From contig NCKB01000007.1 in assembly GCA_002279065.1 (NCBI GenBank), positions 210,164-274,163 of the forward strand: a DNA stretch of 64,000 nt. Direction: 5' to 3'. The stretch comes from Lysobacterales bacterium 15-68-25 (GTDB lineage: Bacteria > Pseudomonadota > Gammaproteobacteria > Xanthomonadales > Rhodanobacteraceae). The position numbers and the translations under genes are program-made. Under the pieces are notes generated by a model. It did not search any database and was not told the origin of the DNA. It was given only the letters and a program-made list of their open reading frames with translations. Every line of letters starts with the position of its first letter. Position 1 is the first letter of the stretch. Positions 54,846 to 63,699 of this stretch are shown in pieces.

Positions 54846-56957
54846 ATGAAGCCAACCCGCTGGATGCTTGCCACCGCCGTCTGCGCCGCGCTCGCCGCGT
54901 GCGGTCATTCCGAAGCCCCTTCGTCGAAGGCCCCCGCCCCGGCAAGCACCGCGCCGAAGACCGCCGCCGCGCCCGCGCCGGCCCCGATCGGCATCGACCT
55001 GGCCGGCATGGACAAATCCAAGCCCGCCGGTGACGGCTTCTTCCAGTACACCAACGGCACCTGGTTCAAGGACACGCAGATCCCGGCGGATCGCTCCAGC
55101 ACCGGCTCGTTCCTCAAGCTCTACGAATTGGCCCAGAAGCGCACCGCCGAGCTGATCCAGAAAGCCGGCGAAGGCAATCCGGCCGCCGGCTCGAACGCGC
55201 GCAAGATCGCCGACTACTACGCCGCGTACATGAACACCGACGCGATCGAAAAGGCCGGCCTGAAGCCGCTCGAGCCGGAGCTGTCGGCGATCGAAGGCAT
55301 CAAGTCCCGCGCCGACCTGGCCAAGGTGCTCGGTAGCCGCCTGCGCGCCGACGTCGATCCGATCAACGCCACCAACTTCCACACCAGCCACCTGTTCGGC
55401 CTGTTCGTCACCCAGGGCCTGGAAGACCCGTCGCAGAACATCGCCTACCTGCTGCAGGGCGGCCTGGCCCTGCCCAGCCGCGACTATTACCTGTCCGATG
55501 ATGCCGCGACCAAGACCACCCGCGACCAGTACCACGCCTATGTCGTGGCCCTGCTCAAGCAGGCCGGCGACAAGAACGCCGAGGCCGAAGCGAACACCAT
55601 CCTCGCGCTGGAAACCAAGATCGCCAAGGCACAGACCAGCCTGGTCGAGAGCCAGGACGTGCACAAGGCGAACAACCTGTGGCCGACCGCCGACTTCGCC
55701 AAGAAGGCGCCGGGCCTGGATTGGCCGGCCTACTTCAAGGCCGCCGGCCTCGACGGCGTGAAGACCATCGACGTGTGGCAGCCGAACGCCGTTTCCGGCC
55801 TGGCCAGGCTGGTCGGCAGCGAGCCGCTGTCGGCCTGGAAGACCCTGCTGCGCTTCCACACCATCAACAGCAGCGCCAGCCTGCTGCCCAAGGCCTACGC
55901 CGACCTGGCGTTCGGCTTCTATGGCCACGACCTGCAGGGCATCCCGCAGCAGCAACCGCGAGCCAAGGACGCGATCGACGTCACCAGCACCGACCTCGGC
56001 GATGCGGTGGGCCAGATCTACGTGAAGGACTATTTCCCCGCGTCGTCCAAGGCCGAGGTCGAGGCGATGGTGAAGAACATCGTCAACGCCTTCGCCGAGC
56101 GCATCGACACGCTGGCCTGGATGACCCCCGGCACCAAGGAAAAGGCCAAGGAGAAGATCAAGACGCTGCGCGTCAGCGTCGGCTATCCGGATACCTGGCG
56201 CGACTACAGCTCGCTGGAGATAAAGCCGGACGACGCACTGGGCAACCATCTGCGTGCCGTCGAGTTCGAGTACCAGCACCAGCGCGCCAAGATCGGCCAG
56301 CCGGTCGACCGCGGCGAGTGGTGGATGACCCCGCAGACGGTCAACGCGGTGAACCTGCCGCTGCAGAACGCGCTGAACTTCCCGGCGGCGATCCTCGAGG
56401 CGCCGTTCTTCGATCCGAAGGCCGACCCGGCCGCGAACTACGGCTCGATCGGCGCAGTGATCGGCCACGAGATCAGCCACAGCTTCGACAACACCGGCGC
56501 CGACTTCGACGCGCAGGGCAAGCTGGCCAACTGGTGGACGCCGGACGACCTCAAGCACTTCGAGGCCGCGGGCCAGAAGCTGGTCAAGCAGTACGACGGC
56601 TACGAGATCCTGCCGGGCGTGCACGTCAACGGCCAGCAGACGCTGGGCGAGAACATCGCCGACGTGTCCGGCCTCACCGCCGCGCTGGCCGCCTACCACG
56701 CCTCGCTCGGCGGCAAGCCGGCGCCGGTGATCGACGGCCTGACCGGCGACCAGCGCTTCTTCATCGCCTTCGGCGAGACCTGGCGCTCGAAGACCCGCGA
56801 TGCCGCGGCCCGCGTGCGCGCGGCCACCGACGTGCACGCCCCGGCGCAGTTCCGCGCCGAGACCGTGCGCAACATGGACGACTGGTACAAGGCGTTCGAC
56901 GTGAAGCCGGGCCAGACGATGTACCTGGATCCGGACCAGCGCGTGAAGATCTGGTGA
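54846..56957 (+). CDS. M13 family zinc endopeptidase lipoprotein
   Basis: A 703-residue neprilysin/PepO-type protease. Signal MKPTRWMLATAVCAALAACG carries lipobox Cys19, so it is a lipoprotein followed by an Ala/Pro-rich linker. The zinc site is HEISH at 541-545, with the third ligand Glu602 and Asp606 in GENIADVSGL. The NAxY-type substrate loop is present as NAVNLPLQNALNFPAAIL, and C-terminal FFIAFGETWRSKTRD is typical. The ATG at 54846 has GGAG upstream. It probably degrades small peptides at the cell surface or in the periplasm. It is 87 nt after tamB and ends in a strong terminator. Confidence 0.94.
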   Translation: MKPTRWMLATAVCAALAACGHSEAPSSKAPAPASTAPKTAAAPAPAPIGIDLAGMDKSKPAGDGFFQYTNGTWFKDTQIPADRSSTGSFLKLYELAQKRTAELIQKAGEGNPAAGSNARKIADYYAAYMNTDAIEKAGLKPLEPELSAIEGIKSRADLAKVLGSRLRADVDPINATNFHTSHLFGLFVTQGLEDPSQNIAYLLQGGLALPSRDYYLSDDAATKTTRDQYHAYVVALLKQAGDKNAEAEANTILALETKIAKAQTSLVESQDVHKANNLWPTADFAKKAPGLDWPAYFKAAGLDGVKTIDVWQPNAVSGLARLVGSEPLSAWKTLLRFHTINSSASLLPKAYADLAFGFYGHDLQGIPQQQPRAKDAIDVTSTDLGDAVGQIYVKDYFPASSKAEVEAMVKNIVNAFAERIDTLAWMTPGTKEKAKEKIKTLRVSVGYPDTWRDYSSLEIKPDDALGNHLRAVEFEYQHQRAKIGQPVDRGEWWMTPQTVNAVNLPLQNALNFPAAILEAPFFDPKADPAANYGSIGAVIGHEISHSFDNTGADFDAQGKLANWWTPDDLKHFEAAGQKLVKQYDGYEILPGVHVNGQQTLGENIADVSGLTAALAAYHASLGGKPAPVIDGLTGDQRFFIAFGETWRSKTRDAAARVRAATDVHAPAQFRAETVRNMDDWYKAFDVKPGQTMYLDPDQRVKIW

Positions 56958-56981
56958 GGCCTGACAGATCGTGACACCCCG

Positions 56982-57010
56982 GGGCGCGACGGCAACGTCG
57001 CGCCCTTTTT
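56982..57010. terminator. Rho-independent terminator between M13 gene and methyltransferase
   Basis: A perfect 10-bp stem GGGCGCGACG / CGTCGCGCCC (56982-56991, 56996-57005) with GCAA loop, followed by TTTTT. It stops M13 transcription; on the minus strand it lacks a good T-run. Confidence 0.9.
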
Positions 57011-57043
57011 CGTGTCCGTCGCGCCGGACCGTAGCCGGCGGCG

Positions 57044-57700
57044 CTACGCTCGCCGGAACAGGCTGACGCGGCGCCCGATCGCCGTCACCGCCCAGCCGAA
57101 TCGGGCGGCGATCCAGCGCAGCGACGCTTCCGAATGGAAGCCGACGTGGCTCGGGTCGCGGTGGTAGTGCCAGCGGGCGAAGTCGGCCATCGGCGGGCGC
57201 AGTTCGGTCATCACGCCCAGCCAACCGCCCGGCACGAGCAGCGCATCGATGCGGGCGAGGTCGCGCCGCGGGTCATGCATGTGCTCAAGCACCTCGGTGC
57301 AGGTCACGAAGTCGTAGCGGGCGCCGAGCAGGCCCGCATCCGGTGCGAAGAAAGGGTCGTAGCCGACCGTCGGAAAACCGGCCGCGGTGAGCATCGCCGC
57401 CAGCGCCGGCGCGGCACCGCAGCCGTAATCCAGGCCACGCGCGCCGGGCGGCAGGCGCTCCATCAGCGGCTCGGCGAGCTGGGCGAGAAACCGGCGGTAA
57501 CCCGGGTCGTCGACGCGGTTGTCGTGGGTGCCGTAGTAGGCGCGCTCGGCCGCATCGTCCAGCCAGGTGGTCGGATCGCGGCTGACCAGGTCGCACTGCG
57601 GGCAGTGTCGATAGACCCCGGTGGCTTCGCGCCACGGCGTCGCGGTCACCGCCCCGCACAGCGGGCAGGCGACCGGCGCCTCAGCGGATGCCGAGGCCAT
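57044..57700 (-). CDS. Zinc-ribbon class I SAM methyltransferase
   Basis: A 218-residue protein. An N-terminal zinc ribbon is formed by CPLCG (12-16) and CPQC (33-36). A methyltransferase core follows: GLDYGCGAAPALAAML (motif I), VGYDPFF (motif II) and FVTCTEVLEHMHDPRRDL (post-motif, with the VLEHMHDP block often found in small-molecule or lipid methyltransferases). A late PSHVGFHSEASLRWIA is also typical. The substrate is unknown. Its start overlaps the end of murD2 by 20 nt, so it belongs to the murL-murD2 transcript. Confidence 0.85.
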   Translation of the reverse strand: MASASAEAPVACPLCGAVTATPWREATGVYRHCPQCDLVSRDPTTWLDDAAERAYYGTHDNRVDDPGYRRFLAQLAEPLMERLPPGARGLDYGCGAAPALAAMLTAAGFPTVGYDPFFAPDAGLLGARYDFVTCTEVLEHMHDPRRDLARIDALLVPGGWLGVMTELRPPMADFARWHYHRDPSHVGFHSEASLRWIAARFGWAVTAIGRRVSLFRRA

Positions 57701-59036
57701 CGATGCCGGTGGCGTCGGCTTCGAAGCCGGCCAGCGTGGCGAAACGGCGGCCGCGCTCGGCGTAGTCCTTGAACTGGTCGAAACTCGGTGCGCCCGGCGA
57801 CATCAGCACCACGCCGCCCGTGGGCGTGGCGGCACGCCCCGCCTCCACCGCCATGGCCAGGTCCGCCACGCGCGTGACCGGACACGCGACCGCCCCCGCG
57901 CGCAGCGCCGCCTCGATGCGCGGCCCGTTCGCGCCCATGCAGACGATCGCCCGCGGCGGATGCGCCTGCGCGTACGCGACGAACGGTGCCCAGTCCACGC
58001 CGCGGTCGTAACCGCCGACCAGCACCGCCACCTCGCGGCCCGGCAGGCTCTCCAGCGCGGCGACCACGGCCGGCGGCGTGGTGGCGATGGAATCGTTGAT
58101 CCAGTCGCGTCCGTCGCGCCGCCCCAGCGGCTGCAGCCGGTGCGGCAGCGGGCGGAAGGTGGCCAGTGCCGGCGCCGCGGCCAGCGCGTCGTAGCCGAGC
58201 AGATCCAGCGCCGCCAGCGCGGCGCTGGCGTTGAGCGCGTTGTGCAGGCCGGGCACGCCGAGCTGCGCCACCGGGAACACCTCGCGTGCGCCCTGGCGGA
58301 TGAAGCCGTCGGCGACGTGCCAGCCTTGGGCGTTGCCGAACACGCGGCGGTCCGGATGGACGGCGGTCTGCGCCAGCAGGTTGGCCTGCTGGCCGTTCAC
58401 CAGCAGGATGCGCGCCTGGTCACCGAGCTTGAGCTTGTCGGCCACGTAGCGCTCGCGCGAGCCGTGCCAGTCAAGGTGTTCCTCGTAGAGGCTGGTGATC
58501 ACCGCCAGTTCGACCGGACCGGCTTCGCCGGTCTGGAAACTCGACAGCTCGATCGCCCACAGCTCGGCTGGCTGCCCCTGCAGTTCCAGCAGCGGCAGGC
58601 CGATGTTGCCGGCCAGCGCGGTGCGCACGCCCAGGGATCGCGCAAGGTGCGCGAGCAGCGCGGTGGTGGTGCTCTTGCCCTTCGTACCGGTGACCGCCAC
58701 CACGCGTGCGGCCGGGTTCTCGCCAAACCACAGCGCGGTGCCCGAGGTGAACACGGTGCCCTGCGCCTGCGCGGCGATCACGGCCGGCTTGTAGATCGAG
58801 ATGCCCGGCGACTTCACCACCACGTCGTACGCCGACAGGGCCGCCGCGTCCGGCTCAAGGCCTTGCACGGCCAGCGCGGGATCGAACGCGCGCGCCGCGT
58901 CCACCTCGGCCTCGCTGCAGTAGAGCGCCAGCGGCTGGGTCGGCAGCTGCGCGCGGATCGCGGTGATCGCCGCGCGTCCCTCGCGGCCAAAGCCCCAGAT
59001 CGCGACGCGGCGGTTCGCCAGGTCAGCGATACGCAC
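57681..59036 (-). CDS. murD2: UDP-N-acetylmuramoyl-L-alanine--L-glutamate ligase
   Basis: A 451-residue Mur ligase that adds glutamate to UDP-MurNAc-L-Ala. The P-loop GTKGKSTTT is at 117-125. Downstream ligase motifs include GNIGLPLL, ELSSFQ (metal/ATP site), SLYEEHLDWHGS and WINDSIATTPP. It is more distant from E. coli MurD than expected for a standard MurD. Adjacency to murL points to the Xanthomonas-type MurD2, which uses L-Glu; MurL then epimerises it. Assignment as MurD2 is therefore based on context. The gene is separated from murL by a REP/BIME pair. Confidence 0.9.
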   Translation of the reverse strand: MRIADLANRRVAIWGFGREGRAAITAIRAQLPTQPLALYCSEAEVDAARAFDPALAVQGLEPDAAALSAYDVVVKSPGISIYKPAVIAAQAQGTVFTSGTALWFGENPAARVVAVTGTKGKSTTTALLAHLARSLGVRTALAGNIGLPLLELQGQPAELWAIELSSFQTGEAGPVELAVITSLYEEHLDWHGSRERYVADKLKLGDQARILLVNGQQANLLAQTAVHPDRRVFGNAQGWHVADGFIRQGAREVFPVAQLGVPGLHNALNASAALAALDLLGYDALAAAPALATFRPLPHRLQPLGRRDGRDWINDSIATTPPAVVAALESLPGREVAVLVGGYDRGVDWAPFVAYAQAHPPRAIVCMGANGPRIEAALRAGAVACPVTRVADLAMAVEAGRAATPTGGVVLMSPGAPSFDQFKDYAERGRRFATLAGFEADATGIDGLGIR

Positions 59037-59047
59037 GACCGCCTCCC

Positions 59048-59127
59048 GTAGGAGCCCGCTCGCGGGCGACGCTTTCGCTCCTGATCGCCATCAAAGCCAG
59101 GAGCATCGCCCGCGAGCGGGCTCCTAC
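59048..59127. repeat. Pair of inverted REP-like elements (BIME) between murL and murD2
   Basis: Two 26-bp arms, 59048-59073 and 59102-59127, are reverse complements with 25 of 26 matches. Each arm holds its own small palindrome (GCCCGC-TC-GCGGGC). The shared core GTAGGAGCCCGCTCGCGGGC resembles REP families of Pseudomonas and Xanthomonadales. It may stabilise or attenuate the murL-murD2 mRNA. Confidence 0.88.
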
Positions 59128-59144
59128 CGGGGCGCGACGGCGCA

Positions 59145-60488
59145 TCAACCGATCGCCGCCAGGGCCGCCTGCAGCCGCGCCGGCACGCGATGCTCGCCGG
59201 ACGGTGCCAGCCAGGGTTCCAGCGCCAGCTGCGAGGCATCGAGCTGCGGCAGGATCTCGCTGCGGAAGCGCGCGACGAGCGCATCCTCGGCCCATTCCGG
59301 CCGCTGGCTCAACGCGTACATCGCCGCGCGTGCCTCGGCGCCTTCACCGACGCATTCGAACGGCTTGTGGTCCTGGTATTCGAGCAGCGCGTCGAAGCCG
59401 GCAGCCTGCGACTCGTCGTCCAGCAGGTTGCGGCCGAAGATGGTGAGCAGCCGGGGCTTGGGCAGAAACGGCGCCAGGGCGAGGAACACGAAATGGCATT
59501 TCGGACACTGCCCGCACCAGCGGTCGGCCGGCTTGGGGCCGAGGATGCGGAAGTTGCGGTTGCAGCTGGAGAAGGTGTCGAAATACGGCGTCAGCTTCGC
59601 GAACGCCCGGGTCACCGCCAGCTCCGAATACGGACGCAGCAGCGAGCAGTAATCGAGGTCCGCCGCCACATGGCTGTGCAGCCAGTCGGCCAGCAGCGTC
59701 TCGAAGGCGTAGCCCTTGCTCCACTGGTGGTTCACCTGCTGGCCGTCGTATTCCAGCGTGGCCGCCGAGGCCGAGCGCTCGTTGGCGAAGGCGATGGAAT
59801 CGTGGCCGTAGAGGATGGCCGCCACCGCCAGGATCGCCGAGTTCACCGCGGTGACCGGGATGTGGCCGTTCCACGCCCCCAGCCGGTTCAGCTCGAACAG
59901 GCCCGGCGCCAGCTCGCGCTGGATGTTCAGCGTCGGCAAGCCGGTGCGTTCGGCACAGGCGGCGATCAGCGGCGAGTTGCCGACCCACACCGCGGTGGCG
60001 TCGCTGCCGATCGACTTGATCGCCTCGACCGCCACCAGCGAATCCTTGCCGCCACCGATCGGCACCAGGGTGCGTTTCGGCAGGCCGAGCGCCGGCGCCG
60101 CGGACAGCGCCTGACCCTCCCGCGGGAAACGGATGCGGCCGCGCAGGTCCAGCCCGTTGCGGTAGGCGAACTCGGCCAGGCCGTGCAGGTACAGCGCGTC
60201 GAGCAGGTCGGCGGTGGCGTCGTCCAGCGGACCGTCGTCGACGGCGATGGTCGGCGGCACGCCGGCCTTGTAGTAGCTCACGCCGGCAACCAGGTGCAGC
60301 AGCTTCAACGCGGCATCGAACGCCGGCTGCCGCGCCGGCGGCAGCGCCGGGGCAGCGGGAAAGCGGATGCGCTCGACCAGCGGCTCGCCCTCGTCGAAGG
60401 CGTAGGCCAGCTCGGCCACGCCGTCGGCGTAGCGGGCATGCAGGAAGCGGAACACCTGGGTCAGGCGCGGTTGGATCGGTTGGGTCAC
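59145..60488 (-). CDS. murL: UDP-N-acetylmuramoyl-L-alanyl-L-glutamate epimerase
   Basis: A 447-residue enzyme that turns UDP-MurNAc-L-Ala-L-Glu into the D-Glu form, first shown in Xanthomonas oryzae. It has the PP-loop-like VPIGGGKDS at 142-150, used to adenylate the glutamate carboxylate, and a four-cysteine cluster C309, C325, C328, C331 (SSCNRNF ... CGQCPKC) that likely binds zinc. Length and motifs match the known family. It would replace MurI glutamate racemase together with murD2, which lies 108 nt downstream across the BIME. Confidence 0.93.
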   Translation of the reverse strand: MTQPIQPRLTQVFRFLHARYADGVAELAYAFDEGEPLVERIRFPAAPALPPARQPAFDAALKLLHLVAGVSYYKAGVPPTIAVDDGPLDDATADLLDALYLHGLAEFAYRNGLDLRGRIRFPREGQALSAAPALGLPKRTLVPIGGGKDSLVAVEAIKSIGSDATAVWVGNSPLIAACAERTGLPTLNIQRELAPGLFELNRLGAWNGHIPVTAVNSAILAVAAILYGHDSIAFANERSASAATLEYDGQQVNHQWSKGYAFETLLADWLHSHVAADLDYCSLLRPYSELAVTRAFAKLTPYFDTFSSCNRNFRILGPKPADRWCGQCPKCHFVFLALAPFLPKPRLLTIFGRNLLDDESQAAGFDALLEYQDHKPFECVGEGAEARAAMYALSQRPEWAEDALVARFRSEILPQLDASQLALEPWLAPSGEHRVPARLQAALAAIG

Positions 60489-60591
60489 GTAGGTCTCCCT
60501 CGCCGGCCGCGGCTCGGCGCAAGCGCAGATTCTAACGGCGCCGCCTCCGCCCTGCCCGTCGTTCTGCGGGCAAGGCGGGGGCAGGACACCG

Positions 60592-63219
60592 TCAGTCGAG
60601 GATCACTTCCTCCGCGTTCTCACGCAGGTTGTAGGGCGAGGACATCACCTTGCCGTAGGCCCCGGCCTGGGCGATCAGCACCACGTCGCCCTCGCTAGCC
60701 TCGGGCAGGCGGCGGTCGCTGCCGAGCACGTCGCCGCTCTCGCAGATCGGTCCGACCACCTGGTACAGCGCGGTCGCCGGCTCGTCGAGGCGAGTGAGGT
60801 TCACGATCTCGTGCCAGGCGTCGTACAGCGCGGGGCGAATCAGGCTGTTCATGCCGGTGTCGATGCCGAGGTAGCGCAGCGCGCCCTTGCCCTTCTGCTG
60901 GGTGACCTTGGCCAGCAGCACGCCGGCGTCGGCCACCAGGTAGCGCCCCGGCTCCATCCACAACTGGTAGTGCGGATAGGCCGCTTTCACCTCGCGCAGT
61001 ACCTTGTCCAGCGCGGCGACGTCCAGCCGCGCCTCGCCCGGATGCGAGGGCACGCCGAGGCCACCACCGATGTCGAGGAAGGCCACGCTGCCGATGCGTT
61101 CGGCCAGGCTGGCCAGTTGGGCATAGACCTCGCCCCAGTGGCCGGCGTCGAGGATGCCCGAGCCCAGGTGCGCGTGCAGGCCACGCACGGTGACGCCGTG
61201 GCGGTCGGCCAGGCGCAGGAAGGCGTCCAGCTGCTCCACCGGCAGGCCGAACTTGCTGCCGCTGCCGCCGGTGCGCACCTTCTCGTGGTGGCCCAGGCCG
61301 CGGCCAAGGTCCAGCCGCAGCACGATCTCGCGGCCACGGAAGGTGTCACCCCAGTGCTCCAGCGGGTACAACGAATCCAGCGACACGGTGGCCCGCGTGG
61401 TCAGTGCCCAGGCGTAGTCCTCGCGCGGGGCGAAGTTCGGCGTGAACAGCAGCGGCGCGCTTTCCGGCACCGCCGCGATCACCGCCTTCAGCTCGCCCGG
61501 CGAGACGCACTCGAAACCGAAGCCCTCTTCGGCGATGGCCTTCAGGATGGCCGGGTGCGTGTTGGCCTTCACCGCGTAGTGCAGGCGATCCACCGCGGCC
61601 AGCGTCTTCAGCTCGCGCGCCTGCGCCCGGACGGTGGGCAGGTGGTAGACGTAGCGCGGCGTGGCTTCGGCAGCGATCGCCAGCAGGCGCTCGCGTTCGG
61701 CCTCGCGCCACCAGGCGGAGGCCGCCACCGGCGCCTCGCCGCTGCCGTACAGCGCCTGCCAGCTCGGCCCGAACAGCGCGCTGTCGTCGGTGCGCAGCGC
61801 GCCGGCGGCGATCAGCAGCTCGTGCAGGTGCGGCAGCAGTTCGTCGACCACGCTCTCGTCGACCACGAAGGTCAGGTTGAGGTTGTTCGACGACTGCGAG
61901 ATCAGGTGCACGCGCAGCTGGCCGAACTCGGCCAGCACGCCGGACAGCGTGTGCAGCATCGAGCGCATGCCGCGGCCGACCAGGGTGATCGCCGCGCACG
62001 GCGCGATCACCTTGACCCGGCACACCTTGGCCAGGTCGGCGGCGAGCGCGGCGACCGCGTCGGAATCGAGCAGGTTTTCGGTCGGGTCCAGCGACACGGT
62101 GACATTGGTCTCTGCCGAGCCAATCAGGTCCACCGACAGGCCATGCTGCTTGAACTGGGCGAACACATCGGCGAGGAAACCGACCTGCTGCCACATGCCG
62201 ACCGACTCCATCGACACCAGGGTGATGCCCTTGCGTGCGCTGATGGCCTTCACGCTGGGCGCGTGTTCGCGCACCTCCGGACCGATCACCGTGCCTTCCA
62301 GCTCGGGACGGTTGGTGTCCTTGATCAGCAGCGGCACGCGCGGCTCGCGCAGCGGCGACAGGCAGCGAGGGTGCAGCACCTTGGCGCCGGTGGAGGCGAT
62401 TTCCTGCGCCTCCTCGTAGTCCAGCTTCTGCAGCAGGCGCGCACCCGGCACCTGGCGGGGGTTGGCGGTGAACATGCCGGCCACGTCGGTCCAGATCTCG
62501 ACCCGCGCCGCCTTCAGCAGGGCGCCGAAGTACGAGGCCGAGGTGTCCGAGCCGCCGCGGCCGAGCAGCACCGTGCGTCGGCGGCTGCCTTCGACGTCGG
62601 CCTCGCGGGCGATGAAGCCCTGGGTGATGAACACCTCGCCGCGCTCGGCCAGGCGCGCATTGAGCGCCGGATCGGGCCGGGCATCGACCATCGCCGAGAG
62701 CAGCCGGGTGCGCTCGTTCTGGTTGGGCAAAGCGATCGCGCTCAGGCACTCGCGCGCGTCGACCCATTCGGTCGGCACGCCGCTGTGGCTGAGGAAGGCC
62801 GCACCCAGCGCGCTGGACATCAGCTCGCCGTGCGCCTGCACCTGCGCCGACCAGGCCAGCTCGCCCAGCTCAGCCGGGCCGGTGTCGGCCAGCGCCGCCA
62901 GCGTGCGCAGCCGCTCGGCCAGCGTCGGCGGCGTCTCCAGCTGCATGTGCGCCAGCAGGTCGTAGTGGCGCTGCGCGATCGCGTCGGCCGCCGCCACCCG
63001 TTTCGCCCGGTCGCCCTCGCCGCACAGCTGTTTCAGTGCGTCCGTGATACCGGTCAGCGCGGAGACGACCACCAGCACGCGCGCGCCTTCGGCGCGGCGG
63101 CTGGCGACCAGCTCACGGATGTTCTGCCAACGGGGAAGCGTGGCGACGGAGGTGCCGCCGAACTTCATCACGATCCAGGGGGCGTCCGCAGGGAGCGGCG
63201 CGGGGGCGGAGGGGGTCAC
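60592..63219 (-). CDS. Bifunctional aspartate kinase / diaminopimelate decarboxylase
   Basis: An 875-residue fusion of LysC and LysA. Aspartokinase (about 15-480) has KFGGTSVA at 19-26, RGGSDTSASYFGALL (221-235) and two ACT repeats (about 330-475) for amino-acid feedback. PLP-dependent DAP decarboxylase (about 515-875) has the PLP Lys551 in LHYAVKANTHPAIL, GLHAHLGSGI, MEPGRYLVADAGVLLAKV and GPICESGDVLG. The likely start is GTG 63219. A TTG at 63282 is in frame, but the 63 bp between them have poor third-position GC, unlike coding sequence here. It controls the first and last steps of lysine synthesis and DAP supply. Confidence 0.94.
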   Translation of the reverse strand: MTPSAPAPLPADAPWIVMKFGGTSVATLPRWQNIRELVASRRAEGARVLVVVSALTGITDALKQLCGEGDRAKRVAAADAIAQRHYDLLAHMQLETPPTLAERLRTLAALADTGPAELGELAWSAQVQAHGELMSSALGAAFLSHSGVPTEWVDARECLSAIALPNQNERTRLLSAMVDARPDPALNARLAERGEVFITQGFIAREADVEGSRRRTVLLGRGGSDTSASYFGALLKAARVEIWTDVAGMFTANPRQVPGARLLQKLDYEEAQEIASTGAKVLHPRCLSPLREPRVPLLIKDTNRPELEGTVIGPEVREHAPSVKAISARKGITLVSMESVGMWQQVGFLADVFAQFKQHGLSVDLIGSAETNVTVSLDPTENLLDSDAVAALAADLAKVCRVKVIAPCAAITLVGRGMRSMLHTLSGVLAEFGQLRVHLISQSSNNLNLTFVVDESVVDELLPHLHELLIAAGALRTDDSALFGPSWQALYGSGEAPVAASAWWREAERERLLAIAAEATPRYVYHLPTVRAQARELKTLAAVDRLHYAVKANTHPAILKAIAEEGFGFECVSPGELKAVIAAVPESAPLLFTPNFAPREDYAWALTTRATVSLDSLYPLEHWGDTFRGREIVLRLDLGRGLGHHEKVRTGGSGSKFGLPVEQLDAFLRLADRHGVTVRGLHAHLGSGILDAGHWGEVYAQLASLAERIGSVAFLDIGGGLGVPSHPGEARLDVAALDKVLREVKAAYPHYQLWMEPGRYLVADAGVLLAKVTQQKGKGALRYLGIDTGMNSLIRPALYDAWHEIVNLTRLDEPATALYQVVGPICESGDVLGSDRRLPEASEGDVVLIAQAGAYGKVMSSPYNLRENAEEVILD

Positions 63220-63441
63220 GGGTTGCTTGGCCAGGTGGCGTGGAAGGTTTGCCAGTGTTGCGCTGCGGCAATCCGATTGCAACAGGTCTTCGATTTTGGA
63301 CGTTTAGACTGCCAAATACACCGACTCTGTGAATTTCTCTGGATTGCCCGCAGAGACAAATGGGCGAATCGGTGGCGACTTGCGGACATCACCCGAAGGC
63401 GGCAGAGCAACGGCGTTTCGTTCGCCTTCAGCGACCGAGTC

Positions 63442-63469
63442 ACTTTCTCTTGTGTCGCCAAGAGAAAGT
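63442..63469. repeat. Perfect 11-bp inverted repeat hairpin
   Basis: ACTTTCTCTTG (63442-63452) and CAAGAGAAAGT (63459-63469) pair perfectly around TGTCGC. Similar T/C-rich hairpins are common between Xanthomonadales genes, as I recall. Confidence 0.85.
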
Positions 63470-63565
63470 AACCACTGCGCCGCAGGAGCGGCGCGAACGG
63501 CGAAGCCGGCCCGAAGGGCGGAGGGCAGGATGCCCGGAGTAAAGAGAAGGCGACCCTCCTCGGCG

Positions 63566-63588
63566 CTTGCCGGGCTGCGCCCGGCAAG
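63566..63588. repeat. Perfect 10-bp inverted repeat hairpin
   Basis: CTTGCCGGGC (63566-63575) and GCCCGGCAAG (63579-63588) pair around TGC. No T-run follows, so a terminator is unlikely. Confidence 0.85.
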
Positions 63589-63591
63589 TCC

Positions 63592-63689
63592 GTGAGCCGC
63601 GGCCGGGCTTTTCGACAGGGCTCCTGCCCTGGCGAAAAGGCATCGGCATCCATGCCGATGCCCCTGCGGGCCTATCGTCCACGGCTCAC
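63592..63689. repeat. Cloverleaf-like structured element with two internal hairpins
   Basis: An outer stem pairs 63592-63602 with 63679-63689 (10 of 11). It encloses two hairpins: 63608-63620 with 63627-63639 (one mismatch), and 63639-63649 with 63652-63662 (11 bp perfect, GGCATCGGCAT type). Confidence 0.8.
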
Positions 63690-63699
63690 CGCCTCACAA

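Noticed and set aside
63220..63440. A lysine riboswitch ahead of the lysC-lysA fusion
   Set aside because: The leader has no long conserved multi-helix structure or terminator that I can see, and lysine riboswitches of this type would need a longer leader.
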